Assembly (NCBI RefSeq): GCF_001006785.1
Contig: NZ_CDHO01000003.1
Location: 992,001 to 1,056,000, forward strand
DNA length: 64,000 nucleotides
From: Hyphomicrobium_B sp001006785
GTDB lineage: Bacteria > Pseudomonadota > Alphaproteobacteria > Rhizobiales > Hyphomicrobiaceae
Reading direction: 5' to 3'
In this document: positions 27,147-35,605 of the stretch, in pieces
Layout: each line of letters starts with the position of its first letter
Position numbering within the stretch: the stretch's first letter is position 1
Translations under genes and position numbers: made by a program
The notes under the pieces: model-generated
Told to the model about the DNA's origin: nothing
The model's database searches: none
Seen by the model: the letters and a program-made list of their open reading frames with translations, nothing else

Positions 27147-28379
27147 ATGACTCTTCAGGTCATTATCATTCGGGCAGATGGCGCCCTCGCGGAAACTGAG
27201 GACGTTCGCTGGCGAGCGTTCGCGAAAGCCTTCTCGGAATCCGATTATCAATGGTCATGTGACCGCGAAGGCTTCGCGCTGACGACGAAGCTTGGCGGCA
27301 GCGAAGCGCGCATGGCGCATTACGTCCGCTCGCTTCTGCGCGGCCGGCCCGAGACTGAAGACTTCACTCTGCTGATCCAGGCGATGCACCGGCGTGCGTG
27401 CAAGATCTTCAGCGAAATGCTGGCCGATAGCCGGATCGAACCGCGGCCTGGAATTCGTGAGCTGCTCGTCACCGCGCGCTCCGAAGGACTCCATCCCGTT
27501 CTCGTCTCCACACTGTCGCGCCGCGATACGGATCGGCTTCTTGAAACGGTTTTGGGTCAGCGCGGCCGCGAAGTCTTCCATCACGTCGTCGCCGACGAGG
27601 CCCGTTACAGCGGCGATTGCGAACGCCTTTATCGCGATACGCTGGCGCTCCTCGAAACCGGCCCCGGCCATTGCATCGTCATCGAGGCTGGCCGCATCGG
27701 CCGCGAAGCCGCGCGCGCGGCGGGGTTCCCGGTCATCACGACCCGCAGCGCATTCTGCAAGGAAACACCGGCGTTCGGCGCCGGAAGCGTGGTTGTCGAA
27801 AATCTCCCGGATCTCATTGCTGGCCCCGACCGGCACCGCTTGGATCTTCTGAACTCTGAAAATAAAGCTGCCCTGTTGTCGGCGCTGCAACGACTGCACG
27901 CCGGCAATTGCGAAGGACTGGCTGATCTCGATTGGACTGATCAGATGCGTGTATCCGATATTTTGAAGACCAAGGGCTCGGCCGTGAAAACGATCGAGCC
28001 GAACGCAACCCTGCGGACACTGGCGCACAGTTTCAGAAAAGAATCCGTCGGCGCCATGCTCGTGCTCGATGCCGAAAGGCGTCTGCTGGGCATCGTTTCG
28101 GAGCGCGATCTTGCTCGCGCCATCGATGATTTCGGCACCGGCTTGCCGGAAATGCGGGTATCCGACCTCATGACGCGCTCGGTCGTGACCTGTGCTCCCG
28201 AAGACAGCGTTGCGATCGTCGCCAACGTCATGACGCAGCGCCGCATCCGGCATTTGCCCGTCGTCGTGAACGGCATCGTCGTCGGCCTCATCAGTATCGG
28301 TGACGTTCTCAAGCACCGTCTGGATGAGGTGCAACTCGAGGCCGACGTTTTGAGAGACGTGGCCCGCGCCCGCCGCTGA
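27147..28379 (+). CDS. Degenerate HAD-like domain fused to a CBS pair
   Basis: This 410-residue protein has an N-terminal HAD-like domain resembling CbbY/beta-phosphoglucomutase-type phosphatases and a C-terminal pair of CBS domains (about residues 268-405; SDILKTKGSAVKTI and SDLMTRSVVTCAPEDSV). In the HAD part, the nucleophile motif DxDGTL reads R9-A-D11-G-A-L, so the catalytic Asp is replaced by Arg. The motif IV acid is also lost (VIEAG where VIEDS is usual), and no motif III Lys is evident. Motif II (VST) remains. The protein is therefore probably not a phosphatase but an adenine-nucleotide sensor with a ligand-binding HAD-like domain. ATG 27147 gives the best start. A TTG at 27126 is the alternative. 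Confidence 0.82.
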   Translation: MTLQVIIIRADGALAETEDVRWRAFAKAFSESDYQWSCDREGFALTTKLGGSEARMAHYVRSLLRGRPETEDFTLLIQAMHRRACKIFSEMLADSRIEPRPGIRELLVTARSEGLHPVLVSTLSRRDTDRLLETVLGQRGREVFHHVVADEARYSGDCERLYRDTLALLETGPGHCIVIEAGRIGREAARAAGFPVITTRSAFCKETPAFGAGSVVVENLPDLIAGPDRHRLDLLNSENKAALLSALQRLHAGNCEGLADLDWTDQMRVSDILKTKGSAVKTIEPNATLRTLAHSFRKESVGAMLVLDAERRLLGIVSERDLARAIDDFGTGLPEMRVSDLMTRSVVTCAPEDSVAIVANVMTQRRIRHLPVVVNGIVVGLISIGDVLKHRLDEVQLEADVLRDVARARR

Positions 28380-28443
28380 CCCGGCCGCGCCGGGTCGTCA
28401 AGCAGACCAGTTTGCTGCAAGGTCCGCATGGCAAGCATGGCGC

Positions 28444-29160
28444 ATGCTGGACCAGAGCTATCTCGACGCCATTAAAAAATTCGAAGGTTTTTCCGCCGAA
28501 GCCCGCTGGGACTACGCGCAGAACTCGAACGGCTATGGTACGCGCGCGCGTTACGCGGGCGAAGTCATCGACAAGGCGGAAGCCGATCGCCGCTTCGCCG
28601 GAGAGATCGAGAAAGCCGCCGATTTCGTCGATCGGTTCGCGCCGGGCCTGGATGACGGCAGCCGCGCGGCTCTGACGTCGCTGACCTACAACGCCGGAAC
28701 GGCCTGGAGCCAGAGCGGCCTCGGTGAGGCGGTCTCGAACGGCGACATGAACAAGGCGCGCTCGCTTTTCCTGCAATATCACAAGGCCGGCGGCGAAGCC
28801 GTCGACGGCCTCGTTCAGCGTCGTCTGCAGGAAGTTGCCTGGTTCGGTTCAGGAGCGTTAGCGGCGCAATCGCAATCGCAATCGACGTCGGTCGTCGCGA
28901 TGGCGCAGCAGCCGAACTCGGCTCCGCCGACGGAGATCGAAAGCCCTGTCGCGCCGCAGACGGCAGCGTCGCATCCGAGAAGCGTCGTTCGTCTCGCCGA
29001 CAGCAGTTCGGAACCGCGCTCGTCGCCGGATCGCGCCTTCGCCGATTTGGGTAGCGATCCCGCGTTGCTGGCGCTGCTCGCCCACATCGGAAAAAGTCAG
29101 CCGACGCGTGAGGCCGACGATCAGCGCGCTGAGCCTCGGACCGAGCCGCAGGCCGTCTGA
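28444..29160 (+). CDS. GH24 phage-type lysozyme with long C-terminal tail
   Basis: This 238-residue protein has a glycoside hydrolase family 24 lysozyme domain (residues about 1-140) with the expected Glu14 (FEGF), Asp23 (RWDYAQ) and Thr33 (GYGTRA). LTSLTYNAGTAW and a C-terminal VQRRLQEVAWF follow. Residues 140-238 form a low-complexity tail rich in Ser, Gln, Pro and Glu. No signal peptide is evident, as in some phage endolysins. It converges on a membrane-protein gene of the flgF-fliI operon. Rhizobia lack the muramidase-type FlgJ, so this could be a peptidoglycan hydrolase for rod assembly. It could equally be a prophage remnant. Confidence 0.83.
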   Translation: MLDQSYLDAIKKFEGFSAEARWDYAQNSNGYGTRARYAGEVIDKAEADRRFAGEIEKAADFVDRFAPGLDDGSRAALTSLTYNAGTAWSQSGLGEAVSNGDMNKARSLFLQYHKAGGEAVDGLVQRRLQEVAWFGSGALAAQSQSQSTSVVAMAQQPNSAPPTEIESPVAPQTAASHPRSVVRLADSSSEPRSSPDRAFADLGSDPALLALLAHIGKSQPTREADDQRAEPRTEPQAV

Positions 29161-29177
29161 TTGCGGCAAGCAGACCG

Positions 29178-29768
29178 CTAGCCCCCAGCCCATTGCACAA
29201 TCATTGCAACCAGCCAGAACAACACGGCGGCGATGACCGCGAAGCCTAACGGCGAAACGCGGCTGACCAACGCCAATAGGGACGCGGCGCCGCCGAAAGC
29301 GCCTAAATTTTCTTGCGCCGCGCGAGATCGTTCGGCGGCGGATGCTGCTTGCCGCTGCACGAACGCTTGCAGATCCGCCGAGACCACGTAGGGCATCGCC
29401 TGCATGCGCACTTGATCGGTGCTTGCCTTCGGCTCCGGCAAGCCTGCGTCGTCGCTGCGAACGAACCCATCCGTGGCATACCGGGTCGCGGCGAGCTTGG
29501 AAGCCGAGGTGTCGCCGTCAGCCGGGCTTTGCGATTTCGACTGGGGAGCGGCAGCGCTCTCCGCAGCATGCAGTTGCTCGTCGAGGAGTGTCAGCAGAAC
29601 CGCAGTAACGGCTTTGTTTTCCGTGTCGATCGGAGGCGCTTTCGGTTGCGCAGCCGTTGGCGACGTTTCTGCTGCCGGACCGTCTCGCCGGCGCAGAAGC
29701 TCGCGCTCACCGTTCATCAAGGCGCTGTTGGCGAGCAGCCGGCCAACGGCCTCTGGAGTGTTCGCCAT
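29178..29768 (-). CDS. Uncharacterised protein with C-terminal membrane anchor
   Basis: I do not recognise this 196-residue protein. The N-terminal two-thirds is hydrophilic, rich in Ala, Ser, Pro and Glu, and low in complexity. A single hydrophobic segment near residues 172-192 (LGFAVIAAVLFWLVAMIVQW) would anchor the C-terminus in the membrane. It lies 37 bases downstream of fliI on the same strand, so it is probably the third gene of a flgF-fliI operon. A function in flagellar assembly is possible from position only. It ends 17 bases from the converging lysozyme gene. Confidence 0.65.
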   Translation of the reverse strand: MANTPEAVGRLLANSALMNGERELLRRRDGPAAETSPTAAQPKAPPIDTENKAVTAVLLTLLDEQLHAAESAAAPQSKSQSPADGDTSASKLAATRYATDGFVRSDDAGLPEPKASTDQVRMQAMPYVVSADLQAFVQRQAASAAERSRAAQENLGAFGGAASLLALVSRVSPLGFAVIAAVLFWLVAMIVQWAGG

Positions 29769-29805
29769 CCGTGGTCCACCTCAAAGTCTGCCTGCGTCGC
29801 GATCT

Positions 29806-31176
29806 TTACCGCGATGGCGGAGCATTCGCGCGCGGGTTCGACAGGGTTTGAGCGAGAAACGCAAAAACATCCTCGACGGGCGTTTCGTTGAGATCCTGCT
29901 TCAGCGCATCGTAGACGCGCGGCACGGTTTCGAGCGCCCGGTCGAGCGTCAGGTCGCTGCCGGGCCGGTAGCCACCGATGGCGCGGAGATCGCGCGTATC
30001 TTCGAAACGGGAAATGCTCTCGATCAGCTGTGTCGTGAATTGCGATTGCTGTTTCGTTCGAATTTTCGGCGCTAGCCGCGATAGCGACGCCAGCGGATCG
30101 ACAGCCGGCAATCGCCCCTGGCTTGCGATGCTCCGCTCCAGCACGATGTGCCCATCGAGAATTCCGCGTGCCGCGTCCGCAATCGGATCGTTGTGATCGT
30201 CGCCGTCGACGAGCACTGAAAGAATGGCCGTGATCGTGCCCGCGCCCTCTTCGCCGGTTCCGGCGCGCTCCAGAAGTCGTGGCAGCGCGCTGAAGACGCT
30301 CGGCGGATAGCCACGCGCGACGGGCGGTTCATCGGACGCGAGCGCCAGTTCGCGCATGGCGTGCGCATAGCGCGTCAGCGAGTCGATGATCAGCAGGACG
30401 TTCTTGCCCTGATCGCGATAATACTCCGCAATGCACATCGCGGCGGCGGGCGCCAGGCGGCGCATCATCGGGCTCTCGTCCGAAGTCGCGACAACGGACA
30501 CGACGCGATCGCGCGAGGCGCTGAGCGTATCGTCGAGAAAATCGCGAACTTCGCGACTACGTTCGCCGACGAGCGCGAGAACCGTCACGTCGCTCGAAGG
30601 GGCGCGGCTGAGCATGGCGAGCAACGTCGATTTGCCGACGCCCGAGCCGGCGAAGATGCCGATGCGCTGACCCGCGCAGATCGGCGTGAAGAGGTCGATC
30701 GCCTTGACGCCGGTCTTTAATTGTTCGCCGAGGCGGCTCCGGCGCATCGCGGCCGGCGGGCTGCCTTGAATCGGAACGGCGCGATCGCCCGCGATGAGCG
30801 GCCCCTGATCATCGATGGGATGCCCGAGCGCATTCAGCGTCCGCCCAAGCCACGACTCGTGTGGCGACAACGTCAGCTGGCCCGACAGTGCCGTGACGGA
30901 TGCGCCAAGCTCGATCCTGTGATCGGCGATGAACGGGGTGACGTTGATGACCTGCGCTTCGATGCTCGCGACCTCGGCCAGCACCGATCCGCCAATGCCC
31001 GCGATCGAGACCGCATCGCCGATAGAGACGAATTTCGACAGCCCGGTCACGACGATGTACGTCGGGCTGATGCGCGCGACCCGACCCGAAACCCGATGCG
31101 CCGGCCGGCGCGCCGCCGCGAGTGCCAGCATGGCGTCGAGCCGGTCGAACGCGGACGCCGAAGCTGCTGCTGTCAC
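29806..31176 (-). CDS. fliI: Flagellum-specific ATPase FliI
   Basis: This 456-residue protein is the ATPase of the flagellar type III export apparatus, which drives unfolding and delivery of rod, hook and filament subunits at the base. The Walker A loop GIFAGSGVGKSTLL and the block LLIIDSLTRYAHAMRELAL with GYPPSVFSALPRLLERAG are characteristic of the F1-beta-related export ATPases. It lies 19 bases after flgF, as in rhizobia, with no fliH between. A FliH-like gene appears instead after fliF at 46337. Length is normal for the family. Confidence 0.95.
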   Translation of the reverse strand: MTAAASASAFDRLDAMLALAAARRPAHRVSGRVARISPTYIVVTGLSKFVSIGDAVSIAGIGGSVLAEVASIEAQVINVTPFIADHRIELGASVTALSGQLTLSPHESWLGRTLNALGHPIDDQGPLIAGDRAVPIQGSPPAAMRRSRLGEQLKTGVKAIDLFTPICAGQRIGIFAGSGVGKSTLLAMLSRAPSSDVTVLALVGERSREVRDFLDDTLSASRDRVVSVVATSDESPMMRRLAPAAAMCIAEYYRDQGKNVLLIIDSLTRYAHAMRELALASDEPPVARGYPPSVFSALPRLLERAGTGEEGAGTITAILSVLVDGDDHNDPIADAARGILDGHIVLERSIASQGRLPAVDPLASLSRLAPKIRTKQQSQFTTQLIESISRFEDTRDLRAIGGYRPGSDLTLDRALETVPRVYDALKQDLNETPVEDVFAFLAQTLSNPRANAPPSR

Positions 31177-31195
31177 GGGCGGAGCCTATGGGTCA

Positions 31196-31918
31196 TTACG
31201 AGCCCGCGATCGTCTTCAGTGAATCCTGCAACGAGGATTCCGTTTCGCGCAGTACGTTGCTGACGGCGTCGAAGCTTCGCTGCAGCGTCGTCAGATGCGT
31301 CATTTCGAGGATGGGATTGACGTTCGATTTCTCGACGTATCCCTGGACGACGCCCGTTCGCAAAAAGTCGATCTCCGGCACTGCGGCCTGATCGGTGATG
31401 ACGGATGCGCCGTGGCCGCGCGTCAGATTTGCGCCCTGCGGCATGCGATAAAGTCCGAAGGCGCCGAGATTGTTGCCGTCCTGCACGATCGTACCGGCCT
31501 TGTTGATCGTGATGCGCCCCCCGTCAGGATCGAGCTGCACCGGCGAACCGCCCGCGTCGAGGAACGGATCGCCCGACAGGTTGGTCAGAATGCCGTCGGC
31601 GCGCATCTGCATGCGGCCGTCGCGCGTATAGGCCGGGCCGGTCGGCGTCTGTATCGCAAGCCAGGCATCGCCCCGGACCGCGATGTCCAGGGGATTGTCG
31701 GTCTGAGTAAGCTCGCCGCCTTCGTTCGAAAGATGGGTCCGGCCCTGGGAAACGAAGCTGACGGCCGTCTGCCCGGATTTCGAGAGCACCTCTTCGAACG
31801 ACATTTGTTCGGCCCGAAATCCGGCCGTCCCGGCGTTCGCGACGTTGTTGGCGACGGTATCGAGCCGGCGCTGCAGCGCGAGTTGCGCGGAAAGCCCGAC
31901 GTAAATGTTCGATTGCAT
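31196..31918 (-). CDS. flgF: Flagellar proximal rod protein FlgF
   Basis: This 240-residue protein is a FlgF-type rod protein. The conserved N-terminal heptad region (RRLDTVANNVANAGTAGFRAEQ) and the C-terminal block ending in VNPILEMTHLTTLQRSFDAV are those of the rod/hook family. The length and the first-in-operon position with fliI match FlgF of rhizobia rather than FlgG, which is found separately at 38366. It is divergent from motA, with 184 bases between the two starts where two promoters must lie. Confidence 0.92.
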   Translation of the reverse strand: MQSNIYVGLSAQLALQRRLDTVANNVANAGTAGFRAEQMSFEEVLSKSGQTAVSFVSQGRTHLSNEGGELTQTDNPLDIAVRGDAWLAIQTPTGPAYTRDGRMQMRADGILTNLSGDPFLDAGGSPVQLDPDGGRITINKAGTIVQDGNNLGAFGLYRMPQGANLTRGHGASVITDQAAVPEIDFLRTGVVQGYVEKSNVNPILEMTHLTTLQRSFDAVSNVLRETESSLQDSLKTIAGS

Positions 31919-32102
31919 GGCTCGTTGGTCTCGCGGGCGCTGTTCGGACTTCGAGAGTTCGGCCCACCGAATTTAGGGATGCGAGCTTGTGGGGGCCTGA
32001 CGCCGATGTGAGCCCTAACGCCGCTCAGGCGGCCGGGTAAGTCCCGCGCAAGGCGAAGCGCCCCTTATGGGATATCCGAACGAAGCTCTTGAGGGTGCCC
32101 GC
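31919..32102. promoter_or_regulatory. Divergent promoter region flgF / motA
   Basis: These 184 bases separate the divergent starts of flgF and motA and must hold the promoters for both flagellar operons. I see no confident -35/-10 pair. A short inverted repeat GCCTGA/TCAGGC (31995-32000 and 32025-32030) is present but widely spaced. Because this is the branching point of the locus, it is a likely target of the Rem/FtcR-type regulator. Confidence 0.4.
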
Positions 32103-32987
32103 GTGACAATCCTGATCGGCCTATTCATCACCCTGGCTTGCATGTTGGGTGGCTTCACGGCCATGGGCGGGCACGTCATGGTCATCTGGCAGCCCTGGGA
32201 ATACGTCATCATCTGTGGCGCCGCGCTCGGCACGTTCGTCGTCGCAAATCCTATGAAAACAATCAAAGATTGCGGCAAAGCCACCACTCAGGCGTTCCGC
32301 AACGACGTGCCGACGATGGGAGAGCACATCGAGCTGCTGTCGCTGCTCTTTTTCATGATGCGCGAGCTGCGCGACAAGTCCCGGGCCGAGATGGAAATGA
32401 TCATCGACGCGCCACAGGATTCGGAAGTCTTCAAGCGCTCGCCGAGCGTCACCGCCAATGACGAGCTGACGACATTCATCTGCGACTATTTCCGCTTGAT
32501 CATCATGGGCAATGCCCGCACCCACGAGATCGAATCGTTGATGGACGAAGAGATCGAGACGGCGCGCCACGACAAGCTCAAGGCCTATCATGCGCTTGTC
32601 GCGGTCGGCGACGGCCTTCCGGCTCTCGGCATCATCGCCGCCGTGCTGGGTGTTGTGAAGGCGATGGGCGCGATCGACCAGTCGCCGGAGATTCTGGGCC
32701 ACCTCATCGCATCGGCCCTCGTCGGCACGTTTGCCGGCATCTTCTTCTCTTATGCGGTCGTCGGCCCCCTCGCGACGAAGGTCAAGATTGTGCGCGAAAA
32801 GCGGCTGCGCTCGTACGTCATCGTCAAGCAATCGCTGCTGGCGTTCATGAACGGCGCCATGCCCCAAGTTGCGATCGAGCACGGACGCAAAGCCATTTCC
32901 GCTTACGAGCGGCCGACGATCAACGAAGTCGAAGCGGCAACGATCAGCGGCGGTGCGCGGGCAGCCGAGAGCAAGAAGGCAGCCTGA
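32103..32987 (+). CDS. motA: Flagellar motor stator protein MotA
   Basis: This 294-residue protein is the stator subunit MotA, with four membrane segments (ILIGLFITLACMLGGFTAMGG at the start and LPALGIIAAVLGVVKAMG plus LIASALVGTFAGIFFSYAVVGPLA toward the end) and a large cytoplasmic loop. With MotB it forms the ion channel that turns the rotor. I start at GTG 32103, with GAGGGT at 32091-32096. The in-frame ATG at 32067 would add 12 residues not seen in the family. motB lies about 14 kb away in this locus, as is usual in rhizobia. Confidence 0.95.
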   Translation: MTILIGLFITLACMLGGFTAMGGHVMVIWQPWEYVIICGAALGTFVVANPMKTIKDCGKATTQAFRNDVPTMGEHIELLSLLFFMMRELRDKSRAEMEMIIDAPQDSEVFKRSPSVTANDELTTFICDYFRLIIMGNARTHEIESLMDEEIETARHDKLKAYHALVAVGDGLPALGIIAAVLGVVKAMGAIDQSPEILGHLIASALVGTFAGIFFSYAVVGPLATKVKIVREKRLRSYVIVKQSLLAFMNGAMPQVAIEHGRKAISAYERPTINEVEAATISGGARAAESKKAA

Positions 32988-33066
32988 TGATGTCGCGCAG
33001 CGCCCTTCCGAGCTCGAAGCCATCGCTGCCGGCTCAGCGTGACTGCGCTCGTTCAACCGGACGGGG

Positions 33067-34041
33067 ATGCCCGTGACGGTCGATGCTCCCGCCGAGCTGA
33101 TAGCCGCGCACAAGTCGCTGGAGCGCGCCCTGTCGGCTGGGCAAAACCGGCCGGATCGGCTGCCGGGGTTGCAAACGATCTTCGGTCAGTTGCCGCGCAT
33201 CATGGTCGAGGAACTCGGCAGCGTTGCGTCGTCGCCTCTGAAGGCGCGGCTGCTCGATATTTCGGCGTCGACCATCGGAGAAAGCTGCAATCTGCCGCCC
33301 AACACCTATGCCGGCGTTGTTCGCGCCGAGCGCTGGCGGAACTGGCTGTATTTCATTTCCGATCCGACGCTCACCGTGCTTTTCGTCGAATCGGCGCTGG
33401 GATGTGAAGGTCTTCCGGCTGGAGGCCTCGCCGAACGCAATCTGACGAAGACCGACGCCAACATCCTCCGCGTGATGTTCAAGCGCGTCGCGCGCGCCCT
33501 GACACACGCGTTTTCGCTGCTCGTCGACGTTCAGCTCGACCTTGGCGATGTCGTCGATAAGATCGAACTCGAGCCACAACTCAGCACATCGTCGCCCGTC
33601 ATCTCGGTGCGCCTTGCGATCGAATATTTCGGCCAAACCGGAATTTTGACCATCGTCATTCCGCAAGCCGCGATCGAGCCTGTCCGCGATTTGCTGGCCG
33701 CCGCTTCCGCGGGAGAAGCAGCCGGCGCCGCACCGCCGTCGGCGCGGGCATATGACGACACATCGTGGTCTAAGCAACTCTCGGAAGAGATCGCGCGGGC
33801 CTTCATCGGGCTCAACGGCATTCTTGAAGAACGGCCGATCTCGCTTGGCGAAGTCCAGCGCTTTGCCGTTGGGTCCGTCGTCGAGCTGACGAGTACGTCC
33901 TTGGCGCGCGTCCGCCTCGACGCGGATGAAATCCCGCTGTTCTGGTGTGAATTGGGCAAGCGCGACGGCACGCTGACGTTACGGATCGAAGACGATTTCG
34001 ATCAAAACAAAGAGACGATCGATGAATTCTACGGCCTCTAG
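33067..34041 (+). CDS. fliM: Flagellar motor switch protein FliM
   Basis: This 324-residue protein is a divergent, rhizobial-type FliM. The middle CheC-like domain (about residues 40-220) and the C-terminal SpoA domain (about 250-324, LGEVQRFAVGSVVELTSTSLARVRLDADEIPLFWCELGKRDG in broken pieces) are visible. FliM links phosphorylated CheY to the rotor switch together with FliN and FliG. The assignment leans on gene order, since motA precedes it and fliN and fliG follow. Its N-terminal CheY-binding peptide is not obvious, as in other members of the order. ATG 33067 is preceded by GGACGGGG. Confidence 0.82.
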   Translation: MPVTVDAPAELIAAHKSLERALSAGQNRPDRLPGLQTIFGQLPRIMVEELGSVASSPLKARLLDISASTIGESCNLPPNTYAGVVRAERWRNWLYFISDPTLTVLFVESALGCEGLPAGGLAERNLTKTDANILRVMFKRVARALTHAFSLLVDVQLDLGDVVDKIELEPQLSTSSPVISVRLAIEYFGQTGILTIVIPQAAIEPVRDLLAAASAGEAAGAAPPSARAYDDTSWSKQLSEEIARAFIGLNGILEERPISLGEVQRFAVGSVVELTSTSLARVRLDADEIPLFWCELGKRDGTLTLRIEDDFDQNKETIDEFYGL

Positions 34042-34124
34042 ATGTGCACATGACACAAGGCTGCGGCAGGGTTGAGCGGTAATTATCGCGAATTGGGCGA
34101 CTAGCGAATCGAAGGCACAAGGCA

Positions 34125-34562
34125 ATGGCGGCGAGCGACATGGACGAAACGGAGCATGGGGGCGAGCCTGCCGTGCAAGACTTCGATCAGCCCTTTGCCG
34201 GCATGGGCGCGACCGGTTTTGGCGACGGCGAAAGCTCAGTGGGTTTCCCGGACATCATGCCTGCCGGCTCGGAGGCTGGCGGCATGGAAGAACCGCACAT
34301 CGAAGTCGACAATAGCGCCATGATCGCGGGCCTGCCCGTGATGATGAAGGTCGTGCTCGGCTCGGCGAAGATGCCCGTCGCGACACTCGCGAAGCTCGCC
34401 AAGGGTTCGGTCGTCAAGCTCGACAAGATGGTCGGCGATCCGGTCGATATTCTCGTCAACGGGCATCTGATTGCGCGCGGCGAAGTCGTCATCCTCAATG
34501 AAGCATCATCGCGCTTCGGCGTCGTGCTGACGCAAGTCGGCAAGATCAGCCCGGGCAAGTAG
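34125..34562 (+). CDS. fliN: Flagellar motor switch protein FliN
   Basis: This 145-residue protein is FliN, which forms the bottom of the C-ring with FliM and FliG. The SpoA domain fills residues about 67-140 (GLPVMMKVVLGSAKMPVATLAKLAKGS in parts, then LVNGHLIARGEVVILNE and RFGVVLTQV), preceded by a Gly- and Glu-rich N-terminal stretch of about 60 residues of the kind seen in rhizobial FliN. A second ATG at 34140 is possible. The order fliM-fliN-fliG is that of rhizobial flagellar clusters. Confidence 0.93.
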   Translation: MAASDMDETEHGGEPAVQDFDQPFAGMGATGFGDGESSVGFPDIMPAGSEAGGMEEPHIEVDNSAMIAGLPVMMKVVLGSAKMPVATLAKLAKGSVVKLDKMVGDPVDILVNGHLIARGEVVILNEASSRFGVVLTQVGKISPGK

Positions 34563-34571
34563 GCAAAACGC

Positions 34572-35582
34572 ATGATGCCGCGAGACGCCGGACCCGATTC
34601 GCACAATCCTTCTCGTCCGCTGACGGGCGCGGAGAAAGTCGGCGTACTGCTGCTCGCGCTCGGCAAGGAGCGGGCAAGCGGCCTCCTCAAAAAATTCAAC
34701 CCGGAAGAGCTGAACATCATCGTTCGCTCGACCGAGGTGATGCCGACGATCTCGGCTTCGGAATTGGAAAAGATTGTCGAGGAATTCGAAAGCCAGCTTG
34801 GCCTCGGAACGCCTTTCGTCGGACGCCCCGAAGACGTCAAGCGGCTCGTGACGGATGTCATCACCGAAAACAAATCGTCGCTCGATGCCGACTCATTCGT
34901 AACGCATCAGGATATCTGGGCGCGATTTGCGGGACTTCCCGACGATATCCTGCATGGCTACATGAAGGCGCAGTCCCCGCAGGTCGCGGCCTATTATCTG
35001 GATCGCCTCGGTAGTGAGCGCGCCTCCGGCATTCTAAAAAGTTTTTCGCCCGCCGAGCGCAACGATTTGATGAATCGCATTCTCGGGCTGGGACAGGTCG
35101 CGCCGCAGGTTATCGAAGCCCTTGAGACGTCGCTGCACGCGGAGCTGTTCGACAACGATCGCCGCTCTTCGGACAAGCATCTGACCATGGCCGGCATTCT
35201 GAACAACATGGACAAGGATGAGTCGGCCGCCATCCTGCAATATCTGACGTCGATCAAGCCGAAAGACGCCGAAGCCATCCGCAAGATGCTCTTCAAATTC
35301 GAAGATCTCATCATGCTGCCCGCGCGCGCCATGACGGTGCTGATGGACGGCATTCCGGTTGAGCGGACTGTGATTGCGCTGCAAGGCGCGGACTCTGAGC
35401 TTCAGAACAAAGTCCTGGCCGCGCTGTCGCCGCGTGCGCGCCGCATGGCCGAAGCGGAATTGCAAGGCCCTGCCAACGTGGCCGCGCGCGACGTTGCGGA
35501 AGCGCGTCGCGCAATCGTCGATTCTGTTCTGCGCCTCTCGGCGGAAGGCAACATCGAAGTTCCGTCTCAAGAAGCCGCCTAA
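34572..35582 (+). CDS. fliG: Flagellar motor switch protein FliG
   Basis: This 336-residue protein is FliG. The N-terminal domain (LTGAEKVGVLLLALGKERASGLLKKF in parts) attaches to FliF. The middle domain has the SPQVAAYYLDRLGSERASGIL region, and the C-terminal domain carries the torque-generating charged helix. In the C-terminal block FKFEDLIMLPARAMTVLMDGIP the positions of charged residues follow the family. Start ATG 34572 is adjacent to a second ATG at 34575. It is followed after 23 bases by flhB. Confidence 0.96.
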   Translation: MMPRDAGPDSHNPSRPLTGAEKVGVLLLALGKERASGLLKKFNPEELNIIVRSTEVMPTISASELEKIVEEFESQLGLGTPFVGRPEDVKRLVTDVITENKSSLDADSFVTHQDIWARFAGLPDDILHGYMKAQSPQVAAYYLDRLGSERASGILKSFSPAERNDLMNRILGLGQVAPQVIEALETSLHAELFDNDRRSSDKHLTMAGILNNMDKDESAAILQYLTSIKPKDAEAIRKMLFKFEDLIMLPARAMTVLMDGIPVERTVIALQGADSELQNKVLAALSPRARRMAEAELQGPANVAARDVAEARRAIVDSVLRLSAEGNIEVPSQEAA

Positions 35583-35605
35583 CGCGGTAGCGACAGGATC
35601 TTCCC

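Noticed and set aside
31995..32030. Inverted repeat GCCTGA / TCAGGC between flgF and motA
   Set aside because: The arms have only six bases with a 24-base spacer, and no T-run follows. It is too weak to call an operator or terminator.
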